A DNA stretch of 64,000 nucleotides from Metellina segmentata. Its lineage: Eukaryota; Arthropoda; Arachnida; Araneae; Tetragnathidae. The DNA lies in assembly GCA_947359465.1 (NCBI GenBank), contig OX375872.1, positions 14,977,018-15,041,017 of the forward strand, written 5' to 3'. A program made the position numbers and the translations under genes. Shown here piece after piece: positions 12,601 to 27,600 of the stretch. The notes below the pieces were generated by a model. The model did no database searches. It saw only the letters and a program-made list of their open reading frames with translations, and was not told the origin of the DNA. The stretch's first letter is position 1. The number at the start of each line of letters is the position of its first letter.

Positions 12601-15600
12601 CTCCTTATTTTTTATGTTCAAAATTTTGTATGAACCCTGTTATCTTTTATGATCGCAAAGATAGAAACTTAAACTAGAGAATAAAAAAGCCCTAACACTA
12701 GTCAAAACATTTTATTTGTTTTGTTTCTCAAACAAAATAAACCATGACAGCCGTCTGTTGTAGGCAGTGGAAAACAGCAAAATGGAGATTGTGTCGTGTA
12801 GATTGAACCATGTGCAAGCTCCCATACTCTTCTTCGTGCCACAAAAAGAATTTATCGTACAATATTTTATCGCTTGTCTGAAATCGATATGTGTGCAAGT
12901 AGCCTGATAGTTAGCATTGAGACAAAAAGCCTACTTTGCCAAAAAAAATCACAGGTTCTATGAGAAAACAAAAAATCTAAATTATAACCAAAATTGATAA
13001 TAGCCTTTATTTTTTGACTATCAGTAGTTTTAAAAAATTGTCTTTTTTTATATATCTTTCAAATTAAAAAAAAAATTGACTGCTTTTGCCTTGTTGTTAC
13101 AAATAATTTTAGGTCCTTGAAAAATATTTTTTTTCGGTTTTGAAAAGTCCTTGAGCTTTTTTGGATAAAGGTGTGGTAACCATGAATATTTATCTATTTC
13201 CTATTTCTTCCATTAATCAATTTTACTGCAGATAACACACTGTTCTGTTTAATTGGTGTAACCTTTATTTACACTGTTTGAAGGATTCTTGATTACAATA
13301 CCTAGTTTAGGTTCCTAAGTAGTTAGGAGGTTTTGAATAGAGGTCATTAATGATCTTCTTACATTACTTTTTGTCCTTTGAGCCTTAACTCCATACCTTG
13401 ATTCCAGTAAGTTTCACATGTGAGTAGATCATTATTAAAATACATGAAAAAAGGCTAATATGACTGTTGCAAGATTAATATGATTAGCAATTGACTTGGA
13501 ACATCTTTTTTTAAAGAAACATATTTACAATTCTTCTTCTACAAATAGAAAGTTTATCAAAGCACAAATAAAAATGAGTCATGACTGAATGTTAGATGTA
13601 TTGTAATCTAGGATATGTTAGGCGCAATAGAATAAGGACAATTAAAACTGAGGATTAGCCAATAAAACCGTTATAGAAGGATTTCATTGTATTAGTGACA
13701 GGTTCTTTTCATTGTCTTAATATGTTTGATCTGCATAAGAGTAACCTGTACATTGCAAAGTGGTTTTTCTTTTTTACATTAGATTTTCTTTATGAGAGTA
13801 GTATTCAACAAGACTGACAAACTCTCGACTTGCCAAAAATGTCAAAATTCATCTATTTTAAGTTTTCTAATAGTGTATCAACTGAATTGAGGAAAAAAGC
13901 CGTTACCAGATAATTGATTTTAATTTAAATTCCTATATTTTACTGTTGCCAGGGCCAACCTAACCACAGGGCTAAATGGGCTATAGCCCAGGGGCAGCAA
14001 ATTTGCTTGCACTGAAATCAGTTTGATGGCTGGAGACCAGGATGTGTCTGACTATATTGACATTTTCTAATTCTGAAACTTTTAAAACTTCACCCCTCTC
14101 CCATTTCCCCTCCCATGTATTTTTATATGAAGAGGGGCATATTATTATTAGAAGGCAACTGGTGCCAGATATCTTAGGATAGTCCTGACTGTTACTGATT
14201 CTATTAACATTTGTAATTTATGCTGACAGGAAAGCGAGGGATTCTTATAGCATAAATGAGTTATCCCAGCATGAAGGTTGTGGCTCAGTGGATATGCCCA
14301 CTGCGCTAGCAACCTTCAAGTTGTAGGCAGCACAGGTTTGATTTCTATTGGTTGCGTTCCTCACTGGGTGTCTCTTCTGTGTTAGTAAAACTTTCATTGT
14401 GTGTCTATTACTTGATGTTGTATGTCTTATGTCTGATGCAGCATGGCTAAATATGCATTATAAAACCTACAAACCAACCCAGCATGATGTAGTTCAAACA
14501 ACTGATATACTCGTGTTTTCTCAAGAAAACTTTTTAATAATAGTTTTAAGTTACTTACTTTTATGGCATTACACAAGTCAGAACTCAACTTTCGGAAAAC
14601 AGAAAAGTGAGCATTGAAATCATATAATATTTGTATGATGTGAGTTTAAAATTATAAGTTTAACTTGTGTAGTGCTATTAATGTATTAAACATGTGTTGA
14701 ATATTTTTTGGATTTTACTGACATAGATTTAAATATATTTTCTGAAAAGTCAGGTGACAAAAGTAAATTATCTGTTCTTTATAAAAATAAATCTGTTAAT
14801 TTCATAACTGTTATGGAAGTTATTATTATACTATATCCATATTTATATCAACTGTCAGGATGATTGTGAATTTGAAGCTATAGCCCCAGAATTAACTGAG
14901 GAAGACATGGAAAAAACAGTTGAACCTGCAATACATGAATATTTTGAGCATGGAGATACACAAGAAGTTATTGTAAGTAATACTTCAGCTGATTCTCATT
15001 ATTTTTTATCCTAACTGATTGAACATACAATTCTGACATAACCCCCTACTCTTGTGAATTACAAAAATAATCAATAAAAATGTAAATTCTTCATCTTAAA
15101 AAAATTTGTTTCTTACAAAATCAGCAAATATTCAATTTAGGTTTTGCATAAAGGTTTCAGAGGTGCCAAGCATTTCAGATTTTCACCTTTTATATGGCAT
15201 CAAATTATCATGGAAAATCTCACAAAATAGATATGCAATCGTTTTGCATCTTTGGTACAGCTGCAGTCTACGTTTATAGCGGTGGCAACAGCCTTGGCGA
15301 TTTTTTATGATGCTCTTCCAAAGTCGACAAGGAAAGAATTATTTAAAAAATCTTTCTTTTTACAACGAAAAATGAAAGCTTAAAAACACATTTGAGAACA
15401 TTTTGTAAAGCATATTTTTTAAAAATTTTCACTGAACGTAATAAGTTTAAACACATTAAAAAAAACCACATTTGTGAACCAGCAGAAAATCTAAGCTGCG
15501 AATGTTTGTTCCGGGAAAAAATTATTTAAGAAAAATTCCACAAATGGTAAAAAACTAATAAATGTCGGAACTCTACCGTGAAAAAAATTATAATAAAATA

Positions 15601-18600
15601 AAATTCCACAACTAGAGAAAAACCATTTAATGAACCAATGAAATCAAAGAAATAAAATTTAAAGGACCAATGCTATCAAAGGATATTTTAAAATTAAAAT
15701 AACCATGGAATCAAAAAATGTCAAAACAAACCAATGAAATCAAATGACTTTAACGGATTTTGAAAGAACTTTATAGAATAACCAAGAGGACAATTTAAAG
15801 TTTCTGTTTGCCGAGGTTGCCATTTAAAACCACAATAACCGTAAATACAGATGGTTTGCCTTAACCTAACATAACTCGCTATTAGAAGTGCGCCAAAAAA
15901 AATTGCTAAGGCTGTTACCACGGCTATAAACGTAGACTGTAGATGTACTGCATCTTTTATGTTGATGAGTTATTTTTGTTGTTACTGTAATTCATTGCAA
16001 TTTCCAATGACTCAACAAAATTTTGCCTTATTTTTATTACTTCTAAATTAAAAAAATTTATGCATTTTTAATTTGCTCATTCTATTTTTGGAGGACTTTC
16101 ATTTTTTAAGTTGGAATGCAATCTGCAAATTTACATAATTTATGTATCAAAATATTTGTATAAATTATTATGTCTTAAACTAGTAGCTATTTGCAGAGGT
16201 TCTAAAATAAAACAGTATATATTAGCAATTGATATTTTTTTAAAATTTAAATTGTATTGGTGTTTAAAAATAGATTTAATACAGCTGAAGAATTAGATAC
16301 TTTTGTTTTAAAAAAATTCCTCATGGATCTGGACTGACTTTTTTATTCAATAAAAGTTAATATTTTAAACTTAAAACCTACCCAATACAAATTCTTCTAT
16401 TATGTCTCACAAAGCACAGTTCTAAAATACTAGCAGTCAGTAGTTTCACTTTAAAATGGCACTTGCTCGCAAAGGCGATCTAAAAAATACGAAATTTGTG
16501 TGACCAACTTTTGATTGCATCGAATTTATTTATGAACCAATTTAAAAAACAATTTTACCGTAAGAAACTGCGTTCTAAGCTTTCACGTGGTATCGTCAAA
16601 TTTTAAAACTAATTGTATTAAGCTATAGATATGACAGTTTTAGTTTTGTATTGGAAATTACGATCTAAAAGTTCCTAAAATTGTATGACCTACTATTCCA
16701 TCAACTTTATTTATTAACCAATTTAAAAAATAATTGTACCATACGAAAGAGTACAATCTAAGGTATTTAGTGATGTTTTAAAATTTTAAAAATAATAGTA
16801 TTAAGCTGTAGATATGAAAGTTTTAACAAAAAGTAACGAAAATATCCAATATTCTGAAATTTGTCTGACCAACTTTTAATCGCATCGAATTTATTTATTA
16901 ACCAATTTCAAAAATAATTGTACCGTCAGAAAGAGTACATTCTATGGTATACTGCGATGTTTTCAAATTTAAAAACTAATAGTAATAAGTAGGGCAACTT
17001 TTTTGTTGCAGTAAAAATGGGAAAAGTTGCGTTTATGGAAAAAAGTTGCATTTATTTTTGATACACTAAATTCTAAAATAAATTATTCGTAAAAAATGAA
17101 AAAATTCAAATATATTGACAATTTTAGTCGTGTACAACAGTACTATAATACATCATTGAATAATCGATCCTTGGCCAGTAATTTCTTTAACATTGAAAAA
17201 CTGCGCCAGCCGCAGTCATATAATGTGCTGTATCGGATAGCAGAAGCGCAAAATCTTTTTGCTCAACATTCGGAGATTTTAAAACGTCATCTACAAGGGG
17301 GGAACAACATATTGATGATCGACACTTACCTCACAAACTCTGCAGTTGATTACGCAAGTATCCTCTGGATTATCAAGAGTGCCAACCAATGTGTTAAAAG
17401 TTACTTCTTGCCATTTATTTCACTTTCGTCTGTTAGGACGAACGCTTTCTCTCCATGAACTTCTTGTTTGATCCTCAATACTTCGGCGTTCGAAAGACAC
17501 ATGCAATCGAAGGATTGGTTCAGAGGGCAAAAAATTAAATAGTAATTTCATACTAATTAATTTTAAGCTGTATTTTAAAAAGTTGCAGGTAGTTGCATTT
17601 ATGCAGAAAGTTGTATTTATGTTGCGGTTATAACTCACTTACAATACACCTTATGTAGGAGGAATTTTGGTTTTAGTACTTTACATAAAGCATAGAACGT
17701 GTGACAAAAAGTTGCATTTTTGCAACAAGTTGCCCTAGTAATAAGATATAGATAAGATAGTTTTTAAAAAAAATAATGAAAATGTCCTGATTTTTTCTGA
17801 ATTAAAAAAAAATATTATCAGGAACCAAATTAATTTTCTAAAAACACTCAACGAGCTGCAAAAATTCACCTTTAGAGGTACACTTTTTTAAAAAAACTCA
17901 CGGCTGAAGACACAATTTGTATGTGTTTTGCTCAGGAGTGGTAAAAATTTCGCTTTTTCAACTTTGACACTTAATAAACCCTAAACTAATAGCCGCATTG
18001 GAACAAAAATCTTCACAATTGTACAGGGAACATGATGAAGAACAAACCATGTTAATTTCGTATTTTTCTGATCCGTACTTTCTTGGGAAATCGTCTAAGA
18101 ATCGAGCTAAACAACAGTTTTCAATCCTGTGACAGCGGCGACGGGGACGTTTTTTAATATAAAGAGATTATTGAATTTTAACAATAACCAATGTGTTGTC
18201 CACTGAATTTTTATGATTAATTTCTATTATATGTAAGGACATACTTGTTTTACTTATAGGTCTGTCTTGAGGAATTGAACTTAGGGAAGCTTAGACCTGA
18301 ATTGGTGTCAATGGCCGTAAGTCTTGCAATGGAACGTAAACCTTCCCACCGAGAAATGACATCTGTTCTATTGTCAGATATGTATGGTCATTTACTTTTA
18401 CAAGAGGATATTGCTGCTGGGTTTGATCTTTTGTTACAAAATCTTTCTGATCTTATTCTTGATACTCCTGATGCTGCCACTGTAAGTGCATTTTCAATCG
18501 TACATTAACATCAATTACTGCCAGAATTTATTTTATGTAGTTGAGAATAAAGTGGTTATTTAAGATTACCTATGACATGGTTTTGGATTATGAAAGTTTT

Positions 18601-21600
18601 GTATATTAACTAATTGCTATAACATGCCTAGTTTATTATATGAATTATTTCTTTTACATTATTTGAACTAATTCTATTAAAAATTTCATTTGGAAGTATT
18701 AGAAATATATCATACTTATATAGAATCATGCATAGCAAGATTCTTAAATCACATTAATATCAGTTAAGTGACTCTTATAAAGCCACTTATAACTGATATT
18801 AATGTGACTTTTTGAATCAGCTGACAATTTACTTTAATTTCATATGTTTGCTAAATTTGGAAAATTTCATTGTAATTCTGTTTGATATTGCCTTTATACA
18901 GAAAGCACAGGGGTAATTATGTTGCTGCGTTATCAGTGATTTTCATGCTATTTTAAGATTTGCTTTAAGAATCTTTTCATAACATTTGTTTGCTCAAAGC
19001 AGGGTCAAAATATACTCAAAAGAGATAAAAAAAATTCATTATGGTTTTCCAAAGTAGGTTTTTGTATTAACATTTTGAACAGAAAACGATTCCAGAATTA
19101 GTTTTTGAAATCATTTTGAGAATACATCACAATGCTTTCGATTGTGGCCAAAGCGAAATCGATTCATTAGGTTAACAGGTGTTTGTAATATTTATAAGTT
19201 ATATACATACTATCTAGCTTTCTTTTGAACTAGCAACTTGGCTAGTTCCGACTCTTGTGCCATATGACCAACTAAACTATTTGGCTAATTTAAATTTGAC
19301 TTATTTTTACCTATTTTATGAAAGTGATTTAAATTAAATGCTTGTTTTTGTAAATTTTGTATCCCAGTCAACATTTGTTTTTTGGGGTCATCAATTTCGT
19401 TGAATTATCAGAGTGGGACACAGCATAAAAATGTTAAGAACATCTGTTTATATTATTTCATGGAGAATGATATTTGAGCTGCACTGTTCAAGTGTGTTTG
19501 CAAGAATCTTTTCAAACCTTGCACTGAAGAATCTGGATGTAAGACTTTCTTACACTTGTTTACAAATGAGTTTTCTTGAGTTAATGTATTGTTTGAAACT
19601 GGAATACACAAATAGGTGATTAGACATAGGTGCTTGAACAAAAAAAAATTCATAGTCTTGAGATTACTATAAAACACTTGGAAATTTTTTATTCTCTTTA
19701 TTTTCAATTTTTATCGTCTCCCAAGCAATATAGTTTTATTTGTTATTTCACAAGGCTCCCATGGATCGTAACAGGGCTTAACTTTTTAGTTTAGTTTTTA
19801 AGTGCCTTTAAAAATCTTTAATATTAGCTATTTTTCCTTTAAATTTGTTCATGAGCCTTATTATTTTTACAAAGAATCCTACATACTTTGTTTCACTTTT
19901 ATAACCAAGATCAATGACCATGCTCTTAGACATGTAATTTGCAGCTTGGCCAGATCTGGCCCTTGCACCATGAAAAACCTACCAACCAACTAGACATGTA
20001 ATTTCGATAGGTCTTTCTTTGCACATATTGTGAAACCAATATCGATTATACTTGACCTTACTATCGATTATACTCGACAAGTATTCATTGACATTGTATG
20101 TGAATTTTGGAAGTGTAAGGAAAGTCCTGCATTGGGTAAGGAATCTTTTTAATTCCTCATGACTATAGGGAGTGTAAAGGATAAGAAATATATTTGTTCA
20201 TTACCATTTGGATAAAAATTGGAAACAAACCCAATGAATTTGCTTACTTTCGTTGACATGGGTTCGGTTGCTATCGAAACATCAATAAATTGGATGCTCA
20301 GTAGTGGGAGTCTTATCATGTAAACTTAATCTCTATCTTTTAGAAAATAGTATTAAATTAAAAAAAAATTGTAATTTATAGTGAAGTAAAGTTGTTTTAA
20401 GTATACGAAACAATGGTTAAGGGGGAAATTTTAGTCAAGAGCTTGTGATAAAGGAACAAAAATAAGTTCAAGTAATGACCTTTTGTGCGAGTCGTTTGAA
20501 TTTTCTAAGATGTTTTCCTTTTAAATTCAAAAATCTAAAAGAAGTCTGATTCATCCTATTTTTTTTTAAATCTTAAAATGGTATAGCAATGCAGAAGTTT
20601 GGAATGCATGGTTATGTAATGAGCACTCAGGACAGTTTCTTTTCCTATGTTATCACTGGCTAATGCACTTTAATTTATGTCAAATATAGCCTTAAAAATA
20701 TACTTTTGCCTTGAGAAAGTCTTAAATTGATTCTAATTTTTCTTTAGCATGTAGGTTGTGAACCCTTCTTCAACAAATACAGATATTTTAAATTATAAAA
20801 AAAATTAAACTCAAGTCAATAATTATTAACTGATAAAAATGTATTTAATTTGAAACTATGCAATCTTTCAATTGCAATAAGTTTTTATGCTTTACAGGAA
20901 TGCAAACCTAAAAGGAACTGACCAAACCTAAGATCCATACAGTTAAACAATTAGAGATTTGGCAAAGTATATAATGCCAGATGATGGGAAGCATTTCTTT
21001 TTATTTTCTGATTTTGATTATGCATTGAAAAGAGCTGGATAAATCGGGAATATCTGAGGATGAACTTATGTTTTTTCTGAAAAGAGATGTTAATTTTGCT
21101 GTATTCATATTACATGCTATAAAATCTGCTAGTACTAGTATCTTCAATATATTAGCTTTTAAAACTGTTTTTAGTTATTTCTTAATTCTTTATTTTGAAT
21201 ATATATTAAAACCATATACGCTAATAAATATTCATCAGTAGATTTGATTTTATCTGCTTCAGATTGTATTTCTTTTTTAAAATTTGTAGTTTTCCCATAT
21301 CGGAGAGTATTTTGTCAAAGAATTCTGTTTTCCCATTTTGTTGGAAACTAGTATAAATTATAATTTTTATTAGGATGAATAAAATTTTCTATTATATTTT
21401 TAAGTTACTGAAAATTGTTTTATTTTGTCCGATGTTTAAAAGCTTCATTTTATTTCTAATTATAGAAGCAATTTCAAAATTATTTGTGACTTTATTTCTA
21501 GTAATTTTTAAAATATCAAGTTTCCTTGTTTTAATTTGAAGATATTTGATATTGTGAATATTAATGGCTTTACATTTTTATTTTATAATTATTTTTGACC

Positions 21601-24600
21601 CTGAAGTAGTTTATCCTACTTTAATCTGTTGCAAATGAATTTTTTTAATTTAAAAAACATTTATGCAAAGTATTCTAGTAAATAATTCAAAAAGGAAAAA
21701 TCTTATAGGTTCTTGGAAATTTTATTGCTCGGGCAGTTGCTGATGATTGTCTTCCACCCAAATTTGTTCTAAATTATAAGGGTAAAGTGGAATGTGAGCA
21801 TGCTAGGTAATGTTTCTAATGCATAATTTTGACATTACACATTTTCTTTGCTGTATTTCTGTTATCTTTCACTTATAATCTGTTCTGTTTTATAGAGCTG
21901 CCTTAGAGCATGCTGATGCACTTCTCAATATGAAACATGGTCTTGTGCGTTTGGATAATGTTTGGGGAGTTGGTGGTGGAATGAGACCTGTGAAGTATTT
22001 AATCAATCAGGTGTGTATTTTATAACTAAATAGTTCTAAAATTTGTTGGAAAATGTATATCAAAATTGTGCATGACACTAGTTTGTTCCTTAGCAGTGGA
22101 TGGTTCATTCTTATTCATCCCTTAAAATATAATTTTTTTAATTATACAAAGGGTGTTAAAAAATCATGATTTAAAAAACAATTAATCGGATTTTTTTTAT
22201 TTAAATCGGACTATTTTGATTAAAATCAGATTTTTTATTTAAATTTCTGCATGCCTTTTACACTGTTTTTATAGTAATTATATATAAATTTGTTAAATAA
22301 AAAATTGAGTTTGTGACATGACATGTAAACCAATATTTATTTTAAGTAAACAAACAGAATTTGTGACATGTAAGTCTATATTTACTTAACATTTGTTTAA
22401 CTTTAAAACAAGTTGACATCCTACATAGTTTTTCTTGAGAAAATTACATCATCACGTTAACAAATTTATCAGTAAGTGTCAGTGACAGACCTAAACTATA
22501 GTCTGAGAAGTAGAATAGAGGACAGAAATAATCAGACTATAGTAAATTCTGATAATAAAACTGCCGAGCAGCAATAATAAATTGATTTTCACTTAGTTTT
22601 AATTCATATTGGATCTTTCTTTTTTCGTGTTGACATTTTAATGGCTGTGTGTGAAAATGTATATCTCTCACTACTCTTTAAACTCTATTGCACACCACAA
22701 GAATAAGCTAACACAGGGGTTCCCAAACTTAATCCAAGTGGTGGCACCCTTAAGAGAATTATAATTTTCTCACGACACCCTCGTCTTCATGTAATATTTA
22801 TCTGTGGTATATCATTACATATGTATACATATTTCATATTAGTACCACTTTGAAAAAGGAATCAGAGAAGTGAAAACATAAACATAATTAATACAACTAA
22901 TATTTAAAATTCACACACAAACACTTTAATTTTACTTAATAAGAAAACATAGGTTGATGAAAATATAAATAAAACAAATAAAATTACCTTCATCATGCTC
23001 TTGGTTGGGGAGTGAACCGATTTATGATGAGTGACCTTAACCCTTTTTTCGGTTGCTTAGAAATAGCTCAGATTGGAGGTTATGGGCGCTTCACAGCACC
23101 TCTCATTTCTCTACGTGGCACCCACAGGGTCCTGCTGCACACACTTAGGGAACCCCTGAGCTAACTGACAAATGCCTCAAAAACTTTACTTCCCGCTTGT
23201 GTTTTTTTTAGCTAATAAAATCAGTCACCCTTTAGTTTATAATTTTGAATCAAACTGTTGTATACTTCCTTTAAGTGTTTATATTATGAGTGCTGTAATA
23301 AGGAACGTTTATACATTACTCTTCCTGGCATTTAGATTTATGTCATGTTTACATTACTGTTTCCAGTATATAGTAGTATATTCTATTAAGTTACAACTGG
23401 CTGTTGCAATCTTTTATAATATGCAGTAATTGGCCCAGTTCCCTCTGAGCTTGGTGTAGCCATTAGTGCTGAAATCACCATGAGTGCAGAAAAATTAAAG
23501 CATTTGACCACTTCTGTGATTTTTCTATGGTGTATTTACTTAGTTATAAAAATGCAAGATTAATTGTGATTTAAATCAGTGATTTAAAAAAAAAATCATT
23601 TGATTAAAATCATGATTTTAATCATTGATTTAAATCTTGACACCCTGATTATACATATAACATAATCTCTAAGTAAATTAAAATCCTTAATAAATTAGAT
23701 TACATATTAAAACAGGAACCATCTACCTTGTTAGCAATTGTTCTGAATATATCTGTTTTCAATAAATAACATGAAAATTATTGTTGTAGCAATGATGTAT
23801 GCTGACACGGCTAGCTAACACTTAAATTGAATTTATTAACATACAACATAAACTACAGAAATTACAAGACTTTCACGCACATAAAATATAAGGGACAGGG
23901 ACATTTTTACTATCACATGCTACAGCCTAGCTGCTGCTTGCTCCAGGGTTGGAGTTACACTGTGTAAGTTTTTGTCAGTCCGCTAGGGGGCGTTGTTGGT
24001 TCCGTTACAGACTCCCCCTCTGGCTCTGATGACGTCCCGACGATGAGCCAGGATTATTTTTTCTAGGGCGACCCCTTCTTCTTATGGGAGCTACATGCCC
24101 AGTGTCTCTCTTTACTTGGGGTTCATAGTAAGTTTTTAATGCTGACACATGATAAGTTCCAAGAGTTTGGTCTGGACTGGCCGGGTCTGCAATATCATAT
24201 GTTGTCGGCGATCGATTTGTGAGAACTACATATGGTCCTTCTCTTTTGGGCATTAATTTTCGACTTCTTTTATTTTTGCTGATGGGATGAATGGTAACCC
24301 AAACTTGATCACCAGGTTTGAAGTATATCGGTCGTCTACGACGATCAAAATTTTCCTTTCGTTTGTCTTGTTTATATTCAACTCTATCTTTTATCTGGGT
24401 GGTTAGACGAGCAAATCTTTTGAGATACGGTGTTATCTCGGGAATGAAGTTGTCGTTATCAATAACTCCTCTTATGTCATGAACCACATCGTCCGTTGTT
24501 CTCAGCTCTCTGCCAAACTGTAGGTATGCAGCAGTGTGATCGGTGGTGTCACAAGTAGAAGTATTCATCGCAAATCGGATCAAAGGAAGCTTGTCTTCCC

Positions 24601-27600
24601 AGGCAGTATGTTCTTCTCCAACTAAAATTGCAAGGCGGGGCTTCAAGTCCCGGTTTTTGCGTTCTGATGGATTGGCTTGTGGATGACAGACTGGTATGAG
24701 ATCTTGTGTGATACCTAACAGGTGACATGTCTGTTGCATGACAGCGCTCACAAATTGCGGTCCGTTATCGCTAATTAACCTTCGAGGTAGACCATAGCGT
24801 AAATAAACTTCTTCGAGAAGTGTTTTAGCACAGTTAGCTGCTGTGGCTTCATTAAGGGCAAACAATTCAACCCACTTTGTATTTGTGTCTTCCACGATGA
24901 AAATCCATCTTTTTTCAGATGTTGTCTCTGGTAGGGGACCAAAGAGATCGATTGCAAGAACTTCAAATCTCTGTGCATAAACTGGGGTTCTAAGCAGTCC
25001 AGCAGGTTTCTGGTTCGTTGGCTTATATTGATTGCATTCTGCACAGGTTTTGATATAATCAGAAATGTACTTCCTCATGCCTGTGAAAAAGTATCTGGAA
25101 GCAATCTTGTTGTAGGTGCCCTCCACACCATAATGACTGGCTGTAGGAGCTTCATGGTGCTCCTGCAGAACTCTGGCGTTCTTGAATGGGGACTACGAGT
25201 TGAGCATCATCTGACTCGGTTTCAGGTGAGTAGCGATACAAGACACCCTCATTCATAATGTATCCTCAGCTGATGTAGTTGGCAAAATTTTCGTCTTTAT
25301 CATTACTCTCAAGGGAGTTAATAATTTTCTTTAGATCTGTATCTGCCTGCTGTTCTTTTCGAATATCGCTAGACTTTCTTGTGGGTATATTGATAGATAC
25401 GGCTTGCATCTCACAGTTTGTATCTTCATGTGAATTTGTCGGTCTCGACAGCATATCAGCGACCACATTAGCTCTTCCTGGCGTATATTCGATTTTCAGA
25501 TTAAACGATTGGATCTTCAGAGCCCATCTTGCTAAACGTCCTGAGGGTGACTTAATGCTCAGAAGCCATTTAAGAGGTTGATGGTCTGTAGCAATGATAA
25601 TTTCTTGATTCTCGATGTAACCTCGAAACTTTTCTAAGGCCCAAACTACTGCCAAAGCTTCCCGCTCAGTAGTCGAATAATTGCGTTCTGCTGGGATCAA
25701 CAGACGACTAGCGTATTCAATAACATGTTCTTCTGGACCATTTCCTTGGAGAAGGACTGCGCCAAGGGCGTAGTTACTCGCATCTGTGCGAATTATGAAA
25801 GGCTTACATCCATCAGGTTGCTTTAACACAGGGGCTATTGTCAAGCGTTCTTTTAGGGTTTCGAAAGCTTCTTGCTGTTCAAGACCCCACAACCAATCGA
25901 CTCTTTTCTTAGTTAAGTTGCTAAGAGGTCGTGCTATGTCTGCAAAGTTCGGAACATATCTTCTGAACCATGAGCAGGTCTGTAAGAAAGACAGAAGTTC
26001 TTTCACATTAGTTGGAACTGGAATTCTTTGGATAGAAGCGATTTTCTCTTGATCGGCTTCAATTCCATCTCTTGTTATCCAGAAACCCAAGTACTTAACA
26101 CGATCACAGGAAAAATGGCATTTCTCTCTATTTGCATGAGAAGTTTAAAAAGAGAAAGTCTCTCAAAAACAGTCTTTAGATCTTTTATGTTTGTCAAAAG
26201 TCTCTGATAAGATGACTATGTCATCCAAATATGAGAGTGCAAAAACATCTTTCAGGCCACTTCGGAATTTATCTATCAGGCGTTGAAAAGTGGCAGGTGC
26301 GTTATGTAGACCAAAAGGCATGCGTAGTTAACGGTAAGTTCCGAAAGGACAAATAAAGGCAGTTTTGTCCAAATCGTTTTCATCCACTTGCACCTGATGA
26401 TATCCTGATTGTAGATCTATCGTTGACATGTATGATGTCGGTGTAGCTTCGTTTAAAAGATCGTCCATCCTAGGTAATGGATAAGTGTCCGGTTTCGTAA
26501 CGGCGTTGAGGCCTCTGTAGTCAACACATAATCTTACTTTCCCTATTTGTTTAGCGACGAGCACTACCGGAGCAGCATATGGGGATTCACATTCTTCTAT
26601 TATGTTCTTTGCCAAAAGTTCATCAATTTGTTCTTTCAGTATTTCTTTCTTAGCCGGTGACATACGATACGGTGGAACAGATATAGGATGATGATTCATA
26701 GTAACTATTCTGTGCTTCATGAAAGGAGTAGTTCTCCCCCTGGTTCAAAGCAGCGTTTGTACTCTTGAAGTAAGCAGTTTAATTCTTCACTTTGCATCTG
26801 GGTCAGATGTCTTCCTTCATCACTTCTCAAGTGGACAACCGTAGTAGGCTCAGGCACAATCGTTGATTTAAAAGTTTTCGGCGCATTCTTTAATTCAGTA
26901 GGCTTTACATAGAAGAAATATTGTCTATGGGGATCTTCACTAAAATGCCAGGTTCCATTTTGAACGTTGAGAACAATACCGGCTGCACGGAGAAAGTCTT
27001 TCCCTAACAGCGTGCTATTCCCTTTTGCTTCAGGGAGAACAAGAAGTTCTGTTGACACAATTTTACCTTCTATACACAAGTTGATAACCGTTTTAAGAGC
27101 AACCATGGACTGGAGTTTTCCATCAGCAAGAGTCAGTGAAATCTTTTTGTCCTCGAAAGCAATTCCATGCTTTCGTAGAAAGTTATACAGCTTTTCTCCT
27201 GCAATAGAGTGTGAGGCACCAGTATCGGCACACACAGCAATTCTCTCACCAAAAAGTTCAAAGATAATCAAGCTTGAAAGATCTTTAGTTGTATTACTTG
27301 TGAACAAGTTCATACAGTTGACAGTAGTTTCTTCAACTTTAGATTTTGTACAAGTAAGACATTTAGATATTACAACTCCTGGTGTTCCGCATCCAAAACA
27401 TCGAATTGGGGGTCTTCCTTCTGATCTAGGAGTAGAATTTCGAGGTATCGAAACTCTTGAAAATTGACTTTGCGTATGTTCGTGTCTATTAACCACAGGA
27501 CGAAATCTTCTATCTGTAGAGGCTGTTTTATTTTTGTCTCTAGAATATGTTTTCTTTTGAGTCTGCGACACGTGTTTCTTCACTCCTTGACGGATATTCT

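Noticed and set aside
13600..13700. A second pogo-like MITE (GGATTTCATTGTATTA)
   Set aside because: Only one weak end; no inverted partner with TA flanks.
23172..23429. 85-codon open frame in intron 6
   Set aside because: It lies inside a non-coding hAT MITE and a related non-coding fragment recurs at 53080; the frame is chance.
24775..25044. Open frames overlapping integrase, protease and RNase H in other frames
   Set aside because: They are shadows of the Gypsy pol frame.
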